In this document: positions 44,201 to 51,961 of the stretch, in pieces
Position numbering within the stretch: position 1 is the first letter of the stretch
How the letters are laid out: every line of letters starts with the position of its first letter
Origin: Sphingobacterium spiritivorum ATCC 33861
GTDB lineage: Bacteria > Bacteroidota > Bacteroidia > Sphingobacteriales > Sphingobacteriaceae
NCBI RefSeq assembly: GCF_000143765.1
Contig: NZ_GL379770.1
Location: forward strand, 2,134,903 to 2,198,902
DNA length: 64,000 bases
Direction of reading: 5' to 3'
Position numbers and translations under genes: made by a program
Notes under the pieces: generated by a model
The model's input: the letters and a program-made list of their open reading frames with translations, nothing else
The model's database searches: none
Told to the model about the DNA's origin: nothing

Positions 44201-47096
44201 CAGGAATCTACAGATAAAACAACATACATTCAGAAACAAGATAACGCCGGGACAGAAAGAAAAATGGAGCTTCACCATTGCTCAAAAAGATAAACAACTT
44301 CAAACAGAGGTACTCGCCACGATGTACGACAATGCGCTTGATATGTTTACGCCTCATTCCCTGCCGAGCCAGTTTAACCTTCAATATCCATATTTTTATG
44401 GATTTAGTTTTTATCATCTGCGTCAGGAATTTGGTCAGACATCAGGATCTCTTATAAGCCGTTACCACAAGAAACAGGATACACTATTAAACGATGACAT
44501 CCCTCAAATCCGTAATTACGGATTATGGAGTACACGAATATTTTTCAATTATACAACAAGAAAATATACTGCCAGAAGTGTTGTTTCCTATATGACGTCA
44601 AATGATAGTTATTTACAGGAAGTCGTTGTAGCCGGAGTTGCGTCTGGTGTACAGATCAGAGGGATGGCTTCAGCAGCACCGGAAGCACAGTCTCCTCTGT
44701 ATATAGTTGACGGAGAAATTATGGATGCATTTAACTTACAAAGTCTTAAAGCTGATAAGATCGACAATATGGCTGTGCTTAAAGGACCCGAGGCATCTGC
44801 ATTATACGGAGCAAGAGGAATGAATGGTGTCATTATTATTACGACAAAAGAGTATAAAGCAAAAGAAGAAAAAATAAATGCAGCACAGGTGCGCACGAAT
44901 CTTCAGGAAACAGCCTTCTTCTATCCTACTCTGTACACAGATAAAGATGGACTCGTATCTTTCGAATTTGACAGTCCGGAAGCACTGACAAAATGGAAAC
45001 TATTGTTATTTGCGCACGGACAGCATCTGGAAGCAGGATCAGCCACTTTTATGACACAGACACAGAAAGAGTTGATGGTCAGCCCTAATATCCCGCGTTA
45101 TCTGCGAAATGGAGATCAGATTACAATCAAAGCTCAAATTCAGAATTTAGGCAAAAACACACTGTCCGGTGACGCCAAAATAGAAATTATCAATCCCGAA
45201 AATAATCAGGTAATATCTTCAGCTTTTCTGGATGACAAGGCTTACCAGTCATTCAATGTATCAGTCGAAAATAATACGATCGTGGAATGGAGACTAAAAG
45301 TTTCAACTGATATTCCTGTCGTACAGATCAAAATAGTAGCGGCTACAGATGCTTTCTCTGATGGAGAAGTGCATGAACTACCGATACTTTCCAATAAAAT
45401 CCTGGTCACAGATACAGAGAAGATCATACTAAAACCGGAGCAAAGCAAAACTTATCAGATAGCTTCATTTGGAAAAGATAACCTGCTGACCAAAATTCAG
45501 ATCCAGAGCAATCCTATTGTTGAAATTATTGCAGCTTTAGATTACCTGAAAAATTACCCTTATGAATGTAGTGAACAGTTAAGCAGCAAATGGTTTGGAT
45601 TGAAAATGATCCAGTATGTACAGAAGTACTATCCTGCTATATCGGATTATTTCAAAGCATTAGATCAGGAGAACAGCAAAGGTAAATTAGAAGAGAATAC
45701 AAAGCTGAGCTCATTGACTCAGGAAGAAATGCCATGGCTTCGCGATGTGAAGGGAGAGCAACAAAAACTCAAAGCTCTGGCGAAGTTGTTTCATTCAGAT
45801 ATTGCATCAGAATTAAATGATCTGGAAAAAAAGATTACCAAAAATCAATTACCAAACGGAGCATTTTCATGGTTTGAAGGTGGAAAAGAAAATACAGATA
45901 TCTCGATTCGTATTCTCGAAATATTTGGAAAAGTACTCTATCTGGACAAAACATTAGTCAGCAATACAATTCAGAACAGCTCTAAAAAAATAGTGAGTTA
46001 TCTGGATCAGGATAAGAATCTGATCAGTGAGAAGAGTAATGTTGAACAAACGTTAAGCTACCTCTTTGCCCGTCATTACTGGAATGCCTATACTCCAGGG
46101 AATAAAACCGAACTGGAAAAACTAAGTTCTACGTTGGCCAAATCCGCTGAAATAACAGCAAAAGGTTCTGCAGGATCAGCTGCTAAAGCCTGGATTGTCA
46201 ATCAGCTGTATGGAACAGGAACGCAAGCCGACTTTATCAAAAACCGTATAAAACAGGAAGCTATCACCGATACCGACAAAGGCATGTATTGGGAAAGCAA
46301 CAGCAGACTATATAATGCGACCAGTCAGCAATCGTATATGACAGAAGCATATAAACTCAATGATCCCGACAAACTTCGACAGATCAGTCAGTGGATCTAT
46401 TATAATAAACAAACCAACCACTGGAGAACAACCTGGATGACTGTGGATGCTATCTATGCACTCTTACTGGCAAATAACCCTGAAGAATTTTCAATGGTGA
46501 ATACCACTGAAGTAATCGTCAATGATCAGAAAACCGAGATGGATGAGCAGGTACTTGGGCAGATCAATAAAGAAATTCAAAAGGATGATTTAAAAGGCAA
46601 TCAGCATATTACTGTTCGTAATAATAATACCAGCAGAACGGTTTACGGTGGCATATACCATCAGTATTTTGCTCCGGTTGATGAAATCAAAGCATCTGCC
46701 AACAGCCTATCAGTATATAAAAAATATTATGTAGAACGGGCAGGTAAATGGATAGAAAGCACAAGTTTCAATCTCGGGGAGAGGGTAAAAGTCAGGCTGA
46801 CAATTATTAATGATACAGCACTGGAATATGTACATATCAAGGATGGTCGCCCATCCGGTACAGAGCCGGAATACCGGGCTTCGGGTTATCAATGGAGATC
46901 AGGTTATTATTTCACAATGAAAGATGCTTCAACAAATTATTTTTATGACATGTTGCCAAAAGGAAGACATGAGCTGGAATATGAAATCAAAGCTAATAAT
47001 ACCGGCGTGTTTAATGCAGGTATCAGCACAGCAGAATGTATGTATGACCCTTCTGTAAATGCACGGTCAGAGAATCTGAAAGTAGAAATTAAGTAG
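41235..47096 (+). CDS. Alpha-2-macroglobulin-family protein with an embedded TonB-plug-like segment
   Basis: This 1953-residue exported protein has a signal peptide at 1-18 (LLIVIALFPLFVKA). An N-terminal ~500 residues with helical repeats lead into macroglobulin domains, with MG2 starting near 534 (MTDRSIYRPGQTVYLKAILY). Residues ~1125-1206 resemble a SusC plug (SPLYIVDGEIMD, ASALYGARGMNGVIIITTK). The A2M region (about 1226 onward) contains an intact thioester motif CSEQ at 1445-1448 in a helical thioester domain, and a C-terminal receptor-like beta domain follows. A2M proteins trap proteases covalently in the periplasm. No barrel follows the plug-like part, so it is not a transporter. No penicillin-binding protein PbpC neighbour is present. 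Confidence 0.88.
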   Translation: MKNLLLIVIALFPLFVKAQKKESSPKWKKVEELINIKNYEQTLPILADIKAEARSSNNSPEWVRAFLAENRAHTINQTTESSFKVLQNHFKNNIKQGNPLEQQVLTNFYAVFLSANIHQLLEKSAIVPVQRATELYKIDSIFRQSLADKERLLEEKTEDWATLLTSSQNIELAPTLYHLLAYNYLSFLDEQRDQSTKVDSLKKEIKAVNIKYHYDNANAYLQYLNVLNQSYWDINNNYSSIKKKLDSTYSDYNAYVIASIARNAPTKKEAVTLLKSSLQKYPNSPWLGNVKQIHNALTKAEIDISHPAFAPANQYTPIQIKQRNADQLYIRVYNRTNTPKKFRQFKVNNDSLTNLVTFDGQLVYEDKVSLKVFDDYENHTTTYKLNPFSAGNYTVLASNNPDFKDDGLYLTTTYSELTISDLFVSATKEKEDENKSLSTYKVLLINRISGIPYANKKIGIYQDKRRELIHIGDKKTNSAGELTFSSQDDLSDFQLYIPEENQLVDLLELNDVEDHTRRGQEEENNGEKIKSLIMTDRSIYRPGQTVYLKAILYNSAILNGKIMASEKVKLYLKDANNQLVDSLLLNTNTFGSVNGEFRLPVKTLSGNFRIELTHNGQQLESDYFKVEEYKRPTFKVFFEPNKETYSRTDTVKFEGKTETLSGVSLPQTTIRYSLKVRDHNNWKSILTYDSTTVTDQAGKFYISLPLSLDSLKSSTKFGIEVTVEAVNTTGEMQTASTNYKYADKQRALSLEIVPNVMVEGKWKEIKVNTTNLNYQPYAFDGEIEIYRIKKPTVILPDYRSYNNEQPEYHLFTADEYEKYFPNTFDRIKFENKNKELVGKYHFDTRDTNIVFIDSTHFPYGQYEVKAFTVEGQDTVNSLYTVQILHPQTLKTSNSDFLITKFDKNTYDRNEKVTLQLQTDFMDAKAAFLWEVIGGSKQPTKIIPLDKGEGQYVFQLDGDRTINPTTLHIALIKDNKIQLLTQRVPVLTSDRNLQIKQHTFRNKITPGQKEKWSFTIAQKDKQLQTEVLATMYDNALDMFTPHSLPSQFNLQYPYFYGFSFYHLRQEFGQTSGSLISRYHKKQDTLLNDDIPQIRNYGLWSTRIFFNYTTRKYTARSVVSYMTSNDSYLQEVVVAGVASGVQIRGMASAAPEAQSPLYIVDGEIMDAFNLQSLKADKIDNMAVLKGPEASALYGARGMNGVIIITTKEYKAKEEKINAAQVRTNLQETAFFYPTLYTDKDGLVSFEFDSPEALTKWKLLLFAHGQHLEAGSATFMTQTQKELMVSPNIPRYLRNGDQITIKAQIQNLGKNTLSGDAKIEIINPENNQVISSAFLDDKAYQSFNVSVENNTIVEWRLKVSTDIPVVQIKIVAATDAFSDGEVHELPILSNKILVTDTEKIILKPEQSKTYQIASFGKDNLLTKIQIQSNPIVEIIAALDYLKNYPYECSEQLSSKWFGLKMIQYVQKYYPAISDYFKALDQENSKGKLEENTKLSSLTQEEMPWLRDVKGEQQKLKALAKLFHSDIASELNDLEKKITKNQLPNGAFSWFEGGKENTDISIRILEIFGKVLYLDKTLVSNTIQNSSKKIVSYLDQDKNLISEKSNVEQTLSYLFARHYWNAYTPGNKTELEKLSSTLAKSAEITAKGSAGSAAKAWIVNQLYGTGTQADFIKNRIKQEAITDTDKGMYWESNSRLYNATSQQSYMTEAYKLNDPDKLRQISQWIYYNKQTNHWRTTWMTVDAIYALLLANNPEEFSMVNTTEVIVNDQKTEMDEQVLGQINKEIQKDDLKGNQHITVRNNNTSRTVYGGIYHQYFAPVDEIKASANSLSVYKKYYVERAGKWIESTSFNLGERVKVRLTIINDTALEYVHIKDGRPSGTEPEYRASGYQWRSGYYFTMKDASTNYFYDMLPKGRHELEYEIKANNTGVFNAGISTAECMYDPSVNARSENLKVEIK

Positions 47097-47108
47097 TAAT
47101 ACAATATA

Positions 47109-47146
47109 AACCGAAGCAATTCTCTTAATGTGAAATTGCTTCGGTT
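47109..47146 (+). terminator. Hairpin after the alpha-2-macroglobulin gene
   Basis: AACCGAAGCAATT and AATTGCTTCGGTT form a perfect 13-base stem with a 12-base loop, 12 bases after the stop. It lacks a T tract, so termination is probable rather than certain. Confidence 0.6.
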
Positions 47147-47306
47147 ATAAAGTAAGGGACTATTCGTTTACTTCCAGGCTGCAAATATTTACCCAACACC
47201 TACGAATGTAAATCCTGCCTTTACAATTTACTATTATAGATATACATTTATTCTGAAAATATACAATACCGGGGACACTAACTGAATTAAAAAACATAAA
47301 AGCGCA

Positions 47307-48020
47307 ATGAAAAATCTTTTAATCTTATTTCTGATTGCTTTTTCACAATACGCTGCAGCACAGACGCTGAAGGACTGTTCAACCTGTGCCACAGAACTTA
47401 TTAAAGCTGATCAGATCAAAGAATTAAGTGTAGATGAAATTCGCTATTTAATGAATGATCTTTTTGCACGCAAAGGTTATGTTTTCCAAAGTTCAGAAAT
47501 AGACAGCTACTACTCAGACAAAAGCTGGTACAAACCGGTAAATGCTAATAGTACTCTGGAATATAATAAGATCGAAAATCAAAACATCAAGCTTTTTCAG
47601 GATAGAACGAAGGCTCTTTTGGCTGAAAGAGCTCAACTTATCGCTGAACTCAAAAAACTCAAATCACTGGTGATGAGTAAAAATAAAATTGTTCTCCAAA
47701 ACCAGTTTGGTTACAAAACGGAAGACAACAACGATTATATGCTCAATGTGGTGGATGAAATTTTTCTGGATGATATTCATTGGTTTAAAAATGAAGGTCT
47801 GTACAAAGTCAGCAAAGATAACGGAGATATAATCAAAGAATATACCTTAAAGATTGTCGGTAATACAGTCACATTCAGTTTTAGTCTTCGCGGATTTTCT
47901 GATATAGGGAATGGAAACACGATCTATCCGACCACATTCAGTCCGGAATCCAGCTACATATATGTGTTCCGCTTTGCTCAGGGTAAACTCAGATTTGACA
48001 AGGTGATTGTAGCAGGATAA
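47307..48020 (+). CDS. Secreted YARHG-domain protein
   Basis: This 237-residue protein has a signal peptide (LILFLIAFSQYAAA, cleavage near 18). A YARHG domain at about residues 38-85 shows the family sequence IRYLMNDLFARKGYVFQSSE, then YYSDKSWYKP. The domain is extracellular and of unknown function. A short coiled-coil segment (LLAERAQLIAELKKLKSLV) links to a C-terminal beta-rich part. It is followed 47 bases later by another secreted protein gene on the same strand; these and the SIMPL gene may form one transcript. Confidence 0.82.
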   Translation: MKNLLILFLIAFSQYAAAQTLKDCSTCATELIKADQIKELSVDEIRYLMNDLFARKGYVFQSSEIDSYYSDKSWYKPVNANSTLEYNKIENQNIKLFQDRTKALLAERAQLIAELKKLKSLVMSKNKIVLQNQFGYKTEDNNDYMLNVVDEIFLDDIHWFKNEGLYKVSKDNGDIIKEYTLKIVGNTVTFSFSLRGFSDIGNGNTIYPTTFSPESSYIYVFRFAQGKLRFDKVIVAG

Positions 48021-48067
48021 ACAGGTAATAAATTATACAATAAACAATCATATTAAAAAAAAGAATT

Positions 48068-48718
48068 ATGTACAAATACTCACTTTTCTTATTTATCGCT
48101 TTAGCTGTTCTGAAGAATTCGCAGGCGCAGACCATTAGTAACAAATCGAGGTCAAAAATAATAGCAGCAGATTTTGAACGAATAAAAGATGCTATACCAG
48201 AAATGGAAAACCTGTACCGCATGGGAACTATACATATAAAAGCGCTGCAAAGCAATGATAGTACTGCTGCTTTTCAAATCGAAGAAACAGCGTATGGAGA
48301 TGATATCGTTGCAGAGAATCAAAAAGAATGGAAGGAACTGATTTCACCGGCAAAAAAAGTAGAAAATCCGTCCAGCATTTATATGCTTATCAGCTATACT
48401 CAAAAAGATAAAACCTTAAAGGTAAGACCTCCTAAAAAGGATTTTTACTTTCCAGACTATGGTGTAACATGGAACCTGACTGTTAAGAAAATAAAAGAGA
48501 AACAAACAGAACTGGTACTTACTTATGAATCTCTTTCACCGGAGTTTAAACAAAAGATAGATAAGGAATTTAAAAGTGATGTGTATTTCAAAAATGTGAT
48601 CAATAAAATAGCCGTCAATGATAAAATGCTGCCTATCATTGAAAATTTACTGATAAAGGAACTCCGGGTCGACAGAGAGTCCCCTGCACCAATGGCTGCA
48701 CCACGCTTGTCAAATTAA
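48068..48718 (+). CDS. Secreted protein of unknown function
   Basis: This 216-residue protein has a signal peptide at 1-20 (SLFLFIALAVLKNSQA). The mature part has mixed charged helices and beta strands and ends in a proline-rich tail (ESPAPMAAPRLSN). No known domain is recognised. It lies between the YARHG gene and the SIMPL lipoprotein gene on the same strand, with gaps of 47 and 69 bases, which suggests a shared envelope role. Confidence 0.65.
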   Translation: MYKYSLFLFIALAVLKNSQAQTISNKSRSKIIAADFERIKDAIPEMENLYRMGTIHIKALQSNDSTAAFQIEETAYGDDIVAENQKEWKELISPAKKVENPSSIYMLISYTQKDKTLKVRPPKKDFYFPDYGVTWNLTVKKIKEKQTELVLTYESLSPEFKQKIDKEFKSDVYFKNVINKIAVNDKMLPIIENLLIKELRVDRESPAPMAAPRLSN

Positions 48719-48787
48719 CCAGAGTAAAACCTCTCGAACAGCATATAAATTACTTCATTCATTTATATAGTATTAAAATTAACGCTT

Positions 48788-49510
48788 ATGCATACCGTAA
48801 TCAAATCAACATTTGTATTGGCTGCCGCCAGCCTGTTGTTTTTTGCATCCTGCAATTCGGATTCAAAAGACAATAAAAACAGAATCCGTGTCAGCGGAGA
48901 AGGAAAGATCCGAATTATGCCTGATCAGGTCACTTTAACTATAGACGCCGGTTTTACTAAACCGCGTATGGTCGACGCTGTACGAGAAACTCAAAATACG
49001 GTTGACTCCGTAATCGCTATTCTGCAGAAATACGGGAGTAATAAAGAAGATATCAAGACCAGCAGTGTATCTGCCAATAAAGCCTACGAATACATCAATA
49101 ACAGCAACAAATTTGTCGGATATCAGGCGCAGCAGACGATTGATTTTGTCCTGCACGATCTGACCAAGTTTACAGAACTTACAGGTAAACTGCTGGAAAC
49201 AAAAATCAGCGGAATATCTTCCGTTCAGTTCAATCATTCCAAAGCTGACAGTATCTTACGTGAAGCTGACCTTATCGCATATGATGATGCATTCAAATCT
49301 GCTCAAAAACTGGCAAAACGTGCAGATGTTGAAATTGGTAAGCTCCTATTTATTTCTAATGATGGTAGTTCTTCCGGTGATGCCGGAGGTTACCAGACCA
49401 GAATGCAACTGGAAACATTTAATAAGGCTTATGGGGGAGCCGGATTTAAGATCGCTCCTGAAGTACTCGAATTCAAACGTAATATCTATACCGAATTTGA
49501 GCTAAAATAA
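48788..49510 (+). CDS. SIMPL (DUF541) domain lipoprotein
   Basis: This 240-residue protein has a lipobox ending FFASC (Cys22). The SIMPL domain covers the rest: IRVSGEGKIRIMPDQVTLTI at the start, the central GYQAQQTIDFVLHDLTKF strand and the C-terminal AYDDAFKSAQKLAKRADVEI. SIMPL proteins form periplasmic or surface oligomers; some members (e.g. BP26 of Brucella) form channel-like particles, but function is generally unclear. It is the last gene of a rightward group of three, and a perfect 46-base palindrome follows immediately. Confidence 0.88.
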   Translation: MHTVIKSTFVLAAASLLFFASCNSDSKDNKNRIRVSGEGKIRIMPDQVTLTIDAGFTKPRMVDAVRETQNTVDSVIAILQKYGSNKEDIKTSSVSANKAYEYINNSNKFVGYQAQQTIDFVLHDLTKFTELTGKLLETKISGISSVQFNHSKADSILREADLIAYDDAFKSAQKLAKRADVEIGKLLFISNDGSSSGDAGGYQTRMQLETFNKAYGGAGFKIAPEVLEFKRNIYTEFELK

Positions 49511-49521
49511 GCCAAATCTGT

Positions 49522-49567
49522 TATTTACAGCGTCTCTTTCCTGATCAGGAAAGAGACGCTGTAAATA
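49522..49567. repeat. Perfect 46-base palindrome without loop
   Basis: Each arm is 23 bases; the centre is CTGATCAG and the arms contain AGCGTCTCTTTCC and its complement. Every pair was checked outward to the T/A pair at 49522/49567. It lies 12 bases after the SIMPL stop and has no flanking T run. It could act as a terminator-type hairpin in RNA or as a cruciform in DNA. Confidence 0.85.
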
Positions 49568-49792
49568 TTTATATATGATACCTACTTCTCTTCTGTTTCA
49601 GTCTGTGCTTATTACTGAGTAATCTCCCTCTGAATGCTGTTAAGATGCAGCCTGTATGAGCTGCTTTAAGTATTATCAGCCACCTTCAGAATCCCAAAAA
49701 CAACAAAACATCCTCAATTCAATTTGTCCGTTCCTTGCTAATTAAATTTTAAAACAGTTATTTCGTATACACTATATACTGAATAATAGAAT

Positions 49793-50806
49793 ATGAACAG
49801 ACCTTATACTTCCGATCTGACAAAAAGTACATTTGTACTCGTATTTTTCCTGATTACGATCTCCACATATGCCCAAAAAGCAAATACCATTAAAGATATA
49901 TCCAAAGCAGCGTTAACAGCTGTTCTGGATAAAAACAGAAATTACTACGAAGATGGAAAAGTTGCAGATTATATTCCTGAGCTGGGTAAAATAGATGCAA
50001 AAGCTGTTGCTCTCGCGGTGGTCAATGACAGAGGAACAGTGATCGGAGTGGGTGATATAAATAAAAAATTCACCATGCAAAGTATTTCCAAAACCATTGC
50101 GCTGATGCTGGCGGTTATGGAAAATGGAGAAGAATCTGTATTTAAGAAGATGGGATATTTTGGAACCGACAAACCATTCAACCATTTTGCCAATCTGGAA
50201 ACTATGGGCAAGCCGCTGAATCCTATGATGAATGCCGGTGCGATCCTGACAACATCCCTTATTTCGGGTGATGGACAAGTACCCTTTGACAAAATATTAA
50301 ATATGGTGCGATACATCACAGACAATCCAACACTTGACTACAGCAAAACTGTCTATACATCTGAAAAAGAAACCGGACACCGCAATCGGGGAATGTTCTA
50401 TATTATGAAAAATGCAGGATTGATTTCAGGTTCGGAAGAACAGCTGGACAACTACTTCCGCCAGTGCTCTATCGAACTTACGGCAGAAGATCTGGCCAAA
50501 ATAGGTTATTTCTTTGCACATCAGTGCGTGCGCTTTGATGGCGACCAACGCTATAAAAATCCTGAAATGTCAAAACTTATCCAATCGCAGATGCTGATTG
50601 CCGGTATGTACGAATTTAGTGGAGAATATGCCCGTACAGTTGGATTACCAAGCAAATCGGGTGTTGGTGGCGGCATTATGGTCAGCGTACCCAATCAGGC
50701 TGGTATAGCTGTATTCAGCGCTCCTCTCGATAGTCACGGTAATTCCGTAGTAGGTTACCATATGATCCTGGATCTGGTAAAACAATATAATCTCGGAATA
50801 TTTTAA
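49793..50806 (+). CDS. glsA: Glutaminase (glsA-type) with signal peptide
   Basis: This 337-residue serine-dependent beta-lactamase-like glutaminase converts glutamine to glutamate and ammonia. Catalytic SISK (Ser97, Lys100) and the conserved KPLNPMMNAGAI block are present, and the C-terminus carries GLPSKSGVGGGIMVSVPN, all as in E. coli YbaS/YneH. An N-terminal hydrophobic stretch (FVLVFFLITISTYAQ, ending near residue 28) looks like a signal peptide, so the enzyme is probably periplasmic, unlike the cytosolic E. coli forms. The domain length of about 305 is normal. The gene appears monocistronic; the 281 bases upstream hold only the palindrome. Confidence 0.93.
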   Translation: MNRPYTSDLTKSTFVLVFFLITISTYAQKANTIKDISKAALTAVLDKNRNYYEDGKVADYIPELGKIDAKAVALAVVNDRGTVIGVGDINKKFTMQSISKTIALMLAVMENGEESVFKKMGYFGTDKPFNHFANLETMGKPLNPMMNAGAILTTSLISGDGQVPFDKILNMVRYITDNPTLDYSKTVYTSEKETGHRNRGMFYIMKNAGLISGSEEQLDNYFRQCSIELTAEDLAKIGYFFAHQCVRFDGDQRYKNPEMSKLIQSQMLIAGMYEFSGEYARTVGLPSKSGVGGGIMVSVPNQAGIAVFSAPLDSHGNSVVGYHMILDLVKQYNLGIF

Positions 50807-51045
50807 TATAGTGTTTCAAGATTTAATACCTCAAGACTTTACATGTTTTTTTGGATATAAAAAGATTGTTGATTAAGTGATTTTAAAAAACTGAAAAATA
50901 AGATAATTCAGTAAATTCAATAGGGCTTACAAGTGCTTTTTTGTATTTTAGCAATAGAAATATCGTATCCCTGACAGGAGAAAATGGAAACTATTTTCCC
51001 GGGAACGGCGGATATGATAAACGCTAAACCATCAGATACAACCCT

Positions 51046-51870
51046 ATGAAACAACTGTTTGCTACACTCCTACTCTCATTTTTACTCATTAACATCGCTT
51101 TTTCTCAACATTCCAGAACTGAAATTTATGTCATTGGGAATATTCACGACAGCGTTCCCAACTATAATCCAACAATATTACTTGGAATCCTGAATACTAT
51201 AAAGCCGGACATTATACTACACGAGGTCGATAGCGAAGGAATGAAAGATTATGAACGAGGTGGTTTTTTTAAAGGAAATGAAATCCAGGCGAGTAATCTT
51301 TATTTAAAACAATATCCCCGTACTTTGCGATTTCCCTTTGATTTTGAAGGCAGAAACAAATACCGCAAAGCAATGGGAATGGTTCCTGCAGATAATTTAT
51401 CCGTTCAACTTATAGATAGCCTGTATCAGGCAAATGCACTTACGGCGGAAGAGGCTGATATTTACGAAACATTCAATACCATTACGAATGACCTTATAAA
51501 AATTTCAACATTATCGCCGGAAAATTTTAATAACAAAACAACGGATAGCATTTCAGAAAAGAGGCAGAATTATCAGTATAAGGAACTGTTAAAAATCACA
51601 AATTCAAGGCCCGAATTCTCGAAAAAATATGTTGTAAAACCAGATGGAGACAGTATAAATTACAAAGACGGCTTCAGACTCATGTCCGGTTTCTGGGATT
51701 TACGAAATCAGACAATGGCCAAAAACATTTATAATGTAGCAAAAAAATATCCCGGCAAAAAGATTGTGGTATTAACAGGCTTTTTGCACCGGTACTATTT
51801 ATTGAAAGAACTGGGAAAGCTAAATGACATCGACTATATACTAAAAGAGTTTTACGAAAGTAACAACTGA
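51046..51870 (+). CDS. Exported TraB/ChaN-superfamily-like protein
   Basis: This 274-residue protein has a signal peptide (ATLLLSFLLINIAFS). The mature start YVIGNIHDSVPNYNP, the strand TIKPDIILHEVDSEG and the distal KIVVLTGFLHRYYLLKELG follow the pattern of the TraB/Tiki/ChaN/EreA superfamily: a GxxH near the start, a glutamate after a buried strand, and a GxxH near the end. This group includes metal-dependent peptidase-like and haem-binding proteins. Assignment is by motif pattern only, and substrate is unknown. It stands alone, and a small hairpin (51874-51899) follows the stop. Confidence 0.55.
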   Translation: MKQLFATLLLSFLLINIAFSQHSRTEIYVIGNIHDSVPNYNPTILLGILNTIKPDIILHEVDSEGMKDYERGGFFKGNEIQASNLYLKQYPRTLRFPFDFEGRNKYRKAMGMVPADNLSVQLIDSLYQANALTAEEADIYETFNTITNDLIKISTLSPENFNNKTTDSISEKRQNYQYKELLKITNSRPEFSKKYVVKPDGDSINYKDGFRLMSGFWDLRNQTMAKNIYNVAKKYPGKKIVVLTGFLHRYYLLKELGKLNDIDYILKEFYESNN

Positions 51871-51873
51871 CGA

Positions 51874-51899
51874 AAAATGCTTTCTATATAAAGCATTTT
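51874..51899. repeat. First copy of the TGCTTT..TATATAAAGCA palindrome
   Basis: AAAATGCTTT and AAAGCATTTT arms flank CTATAT. Its core TGCTTTCTATATAAAGCA differs by one base from the palindrome directly before the ATPase gene at 51962. It could serve as terminator of the preceding gene and as an upstream regulatory site. Confidence 0.6.
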
Positions 51900-51935
51900 A
51901 CTAATAAAATGCTTCTTTTATTTAACAAAATTACA

Positions 51936-51961
51936 TACATTTGCTTTATATATAAAGCAAA
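51936..51961 (+). promoter_or_regulatory. -7 box overlapping a 22-base palindrome at the ATPase start
   Basis: TACATTTG (51936-51943) is a perfect TAnnTTTG box. Its TTTG forms the edge of a perfect 22-base palindrome (51940-51961, core TGCTTTATATATAAAGCA) that ends at the base before the ATG. Binding there would block both promoter and ribosome access, and the transcript would have almost no leader. Confidence 0.6.
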
